Part shown: one piece after another, positions 61,088-64,000 of the stretch | Layout of the letters: each line of letters starts with the position of its first letter | Numbering within the stretch: position 1 is the first letter of the stretch | Source of the DNA: Echiichthys vipera | Taxonomy: Eukaryota; Chordata; Actinopteri; Perciformes; Trachinidae | DNA length: 64,000 nt | Assembly: GCA_963691815.1 (NCBI GenBank) | Contig: OY829645.1 | Span: forward strand, 2,418,001-2,482,000 | Reading direction: 5' to 3' | The notes under the pieces: generated by a model | Databases searched by the model: none | What the model was told of the DNA's origin: nothing | Seen by the model: the letters and a program-made list of their open reading frames with translations, nothing else | Made by a program: the position numbers and the translations under genes

Positions 61088-62275
61088 TTGATAACTTCAG
61101 AATCAAACTCAAAGCACACTGACTTGATAACTTCAAAATCAAACTTAAAGCAGACTGAATTGATAACTTCAAAATCAAACTTAAAGCAGACTGATTTGAT
61201 TACTTTAGAATCAAATTTAAAGCAGACTGACTTGATAACTTCAGAATCAAACTTAAAGCAGATCGATTTGATAACTTCAGAATCAAACCTAAAGCAGACT
61301 GACTTAATTACTTCAAAATCAAACCTAAAGCAGACTTACTTGATAACTTCAGAATCATACTTAAAGCAGACTGACTTGATAACTTCTAAATCAAACTTTA
61401 AGCAGACTGATTTGATAACTTCAGAATCAAACTTAAAGCAGACTTACTTTATAGCTTAAGAATTAAACTTATAGCAGACTGATTTGATCACTTTAAAATT
61501 GAAGTTAAACCAGACTGACTTGGTACCTGCAGAATCAAACTTAAAGCAGACTGAATTGATAACTTCAGAATCAAACTTAAAGCAGACCGATTTGATGACT
61601 TCAGAATCAAACCTAAAGCAGACTGACTTGATAACTTCAGAATCAAATTTAAAGCAGACTGACTTGATTACTTTAGAATCAAATTTAAAGCAGACTGACT
61701 TGATAACTTCAGAATCAAACTTAAAGCAGACTGACTTGATAACTTCAGAATCAAACTTAAAGCTGACTTACTTGATAACTTCAGAATCAAACATAAAGCA
61801 GACTTACTTGATAACTTCAGAATTAAACTTAATCCAGACTTACTTGATAACTTCAGAATTAAACTTAATGCAGACTGATTTGATTACTTTAAAATTGAAC
61901 TTAAAGCAGAATGACTTGATAACTTCAGAATCAAACTTAAAGCTGACTTACTTGATAACTTCAGAATCAAACTTAAAGCATACTGACTTGATAACTTCAG
62001 AATCAAACTTAAAGCTGACTTACTTGATAACTTCAGAATCAAACTTAAAGCTGACTTACTTGATAACTTCAGAATCAAACATAAAGAGGACTTACTTGAT
62101 AACTTCAGAATTAAACTTAAAGCAGACTGACATGATTACTGCAGAATTAAACTTAAAGCAGACTGACTTGATAACCTTAGAATCAAATTTAAATGAGACT
62201 GACTTGATAACTTCAGAATCAAACTTAAAGCAGACTGTCTTAATAACTTCAGAATCTAACTTATAGCAGACTGAC
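61088..62275. repeat. Right-domain HOR unit, 33-mer (1,188 bp)
   Basis: Copy of 55339-56526 at offset 5,749 bp, with the same AAATGAGACTG, GACATGATTACTGCAG and terminal GAATCTAACTTATAGCAG monomers. I saw no change in variant order between the two. Confidence 0.86.
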
Positions 62276-63101
62276 TTGATAACTTCAGAATCAAACTCAA
62301 AGCACACTGACTTGATAACTTCAAAATCAAACTTAAAGCAGACTGACTTGATTATCTTAGAATCAAATTTAAATGAGACTGACTTGATAACTTCAGAATC
62401 AAACTTAAAGCAGACTGACTTGATAACTTCAGAATCAAACTTAAAGCTGACCGATTTGATAACTTCAGAATCAAACTTAAAGCAGACTGACTTGATAACT
62501 TTAGAATCAAACTAAGAGGACTGACTTGATAACTTCAAAATCAAACTTAAAGCTGACTGACTTGATAACTTCAGAATCAAACTTAATGCAGACTGATTTG
62601 ATTACTTTAAAATTGAACTTAAAGCAGACTGACTTGATAACTTCAGAATCAAACTTGAAGCATACTGACTTAATAACTTCAAAATCAAACTTAAAGCAGA
62701 CTGACTTGATTATTTTAGAATCAAACTTAAAGCAGACTGACTTGGTACCTCCAGAATCAAACTTAAAGCAGACTGACTTGATAACTTCAAAATTAAACTT
62801 ATAGCAGACTGTCTTAATAACTTCAGCATCTAACTTAAAGCAGACTGACCTGATAACTTCAAAATCAAACTTAAAGCAGACTGACATGATAACTTCAAAA
62901 TCAATCTTAAAGCAGACTGACTTGATTACTTTAGAATCAAATTTAAAGCAGACTGACTTGATAACTTCAGAATCAAACTTAAAGCAGACTGACTTGATAA
63001 CTTCAGAATCAAACTTAAAGCAGACCGATTCGATAACTTCAAAATCAAACTTAAAGCAGACTGTCTTAATAACTTTAGAATATAACTTATAGCAGACTGA
63101 C
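62276..63101. repeat. Short HOR unit (826 bp)
   Basis: Matches the start of the unit at 56,527, with the AAGAGG -2 monomer at 62492. It then departs near 62,561 into an ATGCAG/KpnI (GGTACCTCC) segment and ends with the CAGCATC to TAG monomer tail. A private AACTTGAAGCATACTG lies near 62,653. Confidence 0.85.
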
Positions 63102-64000
63102 TTGATAACTTCAGAATCAAACTCAAAGCACACTGACTTGATAACTTCAAAATCAAACTTAAAGCAGACTGAATTGATAACTTCAAAATCAAACTTAAAG
63201 CAGACTGATTTGATTACTTTAGAATCAAATTTAAAGCAGACTGACTTGATAACTTCAGAATCAAACTTAAAGCAGATCGATTTGATAACTTCAGAATCAA
63301 ACCTAAAGCAGACTGACTTAATTACTTCAAAATCAAACCTAAAGCAGACTTACTTGATAACTTCAGAATCATACTTAAAGCAGACTGACTTGATAACTTC
63401 TAAATCAAACTTTAAGCAGACTGATTTGATAACTTCAGAATCAAACTTAAAGCAGACTTACTTTATAGCTTAAGAATTAAACTTATAGCAGACTGATTTG
63501 ATCACTTTAAAATTGAAGTTAAACCAGACTGACTTGGTACCTGCAGAATCAAACTTAAAGCAGACTGAATTGATAACTTCAGAATCAAACTTAAAGCAGA
63601 CCGATTTGATGACTTCAGAATCAAACCTAAAGCAGACTGACTTGATAACTTCAGAATCAAATTTAAAGCAGACTGACTTGATTACTTTAGAATCAAATTT
63701 AAAGCAGACTGACTTGATAACTTCAGAATCAAACTTAAAGCAGACTGACTTGATAACTTCAGAATCAAACTTAAAGCTGACTTACTTGATAACTTCAGAA
63801 TCAAACATAAAGCAGACTTACTTGATAACTTCAGAATTAAACTTAATCCAGACTTACTTGATAACTTCAGAATTAAACTTAATGCAGACTGATTTGATTA
63901 CTTTAAAATTGAACTTAAAGCAGAATGACTTGATAACTTCAGAATCAAACTTAAAGCTGACTTACTTGATAACTTCAGAATCAAACTTAAAGCATACTGA
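63102..64000. repeat. Partial HOR unit, cut by window end
   Basis: Copy of 61088 onward at offset 2,014 bp, with a single TAA monomer at 63462 and CTTATAGCAG just after it. The window ends 35 bases into a monomer, so the array continues to the right. Confidence 0.88.

Larger units (their letters stand above)
55016..62560. repeat. 5,749-bp long-range duplication
   Basis: About 55,016-56,812 matches 60,765-62,561. The offset equals 160 monomers minus 11 bp, and 11 bp is exactly the sum of the seven indel monomers between. A further copy of the first part lies 2,014 bp to the right (from about 62,780). Confidence 0.88.
1..64000. repeat. 36-bp satellite array with higher-order structure
   Basis: The same 36-bp unit, recognisable by TTGATAACTTCAGAATC followed by a lysine/leucine-codon-like A-rich half ending GCAGACTGAC, runs head to tail through the whole window in one orientation. 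Monomer starts keep a fixed phase modulo 36 except at 28 indel monomers (twenty of -2, five of +2, three of -1), whose sum of -33 bp matches the phase change from 27 at the left end to 30 at the right. The canonical unit has 15 A, 9 T, 7 C and 5 G and no CpG. Both ends lie inside the array. No other sequence interrupts it, so there is no gene-free spacer to describe separately. The family is unknown to me; satellite identity is certain, chromosomal role is inference. Confidence 0.98.

Noticed and set aside
1..64000. CRISPR array, suggested by a 36-bp repeat length
   Set aside because: Monomers abut each other with no spacers, most are variant rather than identical, and no cas genes are present. 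The length match is coincidence.
1..64000. Giant repetitive surface, silk-like or adhesin protein gene
   Set aside because: Frames are broken by amplified stops and +/- indels, both strands are equally open, variants are mainly non-synonymous, and no signal peptide, anchor or unique terminal domain exists anywhere in 64 kb.
1..64000. TAL-effector, pentapeptide, leucine-rich or ankyrin repeat protein
   Set aside because: The 12-residue period and sequence LITSESNLKQTD do not fit the period or key residues of these families.
1..64000. Known centromeric satellites (171-bp alpha type, CENP-B box)
   Set aside because: The monomer is 36 bp and I find no CENP-B box; the consensus lacks even a CpG.
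1..64000. Telomeric or rDNA-associated repeat
   Set aside because: No G-rich telomere motif and no rRNA-like sequence is present.
1..64000. tRNA, rRNA or other structured RNA genes; promoters or terminators
   Set aside because: Every base fits the monomer pattern. TATA-like strings such as TTTATAGC are variant monomers repeated at set HOR positions, not isolated promoter elements.
1..64000. Transposon or insertion-sequence remnants at HOR breakpoints
   Set aside because: At the junctions I examined (7.64, 9.52, 18.34, 26.27, 44.71, 45.42 kb) monomer continues into monomer with no foreign bases, terminal inverted repeats or target-site duplications.

Overview
The whole 64 kb window is one tandem satellite array. 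A 36-bp A/T-rich monomer (about 33% G+C) is repeated head to tail, always in the same orientation, from the first base to the last. I count 1,778 monomer starts (first at 27, last at 63966); 1,777 monomers are complete and both ends are cut inside a monomer. There is no unique sequence, no recognisable gene, RNA gene, transposon or promoter, and no array edge. An uninterrupted array this long with nested higher-order structure points to a eukaryotic chromosome (centromeric, pericentromeric, subtelomeric or sex/B-chromosome heterochromatin). Nothing in the sequence identifies the species. The family is not one I recognise.

The array has three levels of order. Level 1: the monomer, with a canonical copy at 171-206 and about a dozen recurrent variant classes. 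I name them by a landmark: KpnI monomer (GGTACC), TAG monomer (CTTATAGCAG), CAC monomer (CTCAAAGCACACTG), TAA monomer (TATAGCTTAAG), BstBI monomer (TTTCGAATT), TGG monomer (ACTGGATAAC), and five indel alleles of 34, 38 or 35 bp. Level 2: variants recur in a fixed order, giving higher-order repeat (HOR) units that run from one CAC monomer to the next. The fullest regular forms are 51- or 52-mers (1,836 or 1,872 bp). In type I units the CAC monomer is followed by the KpnI and BstBI/TGG monomers. In type II units it is followed by a -2 bp monomer and usually a pair of TAA monomers 216 bp apart. Level 3: whole groups of units are duplicated at offsets such as 1,080, 1,260, 1,404, 2,304, 3,096, 4,426, 5,749, 13,064 and 17,312 bp.

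Layout: 1-4,918 mixed and type II; 4,919-9,670 consecutive type I; 9,671-17,982 two tandem type I + type II pairs of about 4.2 kb; 17,983-25,902 mostly type I; 25,903-29,572 a hybrid unit then type I; 29,573-49,850 type II, including a 12-mer triplication, a 362-bp duplication and a nearly perfect 4,426-bp tandem duplication; 49,850-53,100 a locally duplicated 30-mer region; 53,100-64,000 a distinct, more rearranged domain carrying most of the rarer indel alleles.

Three of six frames stay open through the canonical monomer because 36 is divisible by 3 and those frames contain no stop. This produces open frames of up to 1,412 codons. I judge them artefacts: recurrent variation is mostly amino-acid changing, stops and frameshifts are amplified within the units, and no start context or flanking gene structure exists. 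The most interesting content is the repeat architecture: 28 indel monomers of only a few alleles account exactly for the -33 bp net phase drift, and many recombination junctions lie within monomers without disturbing register.
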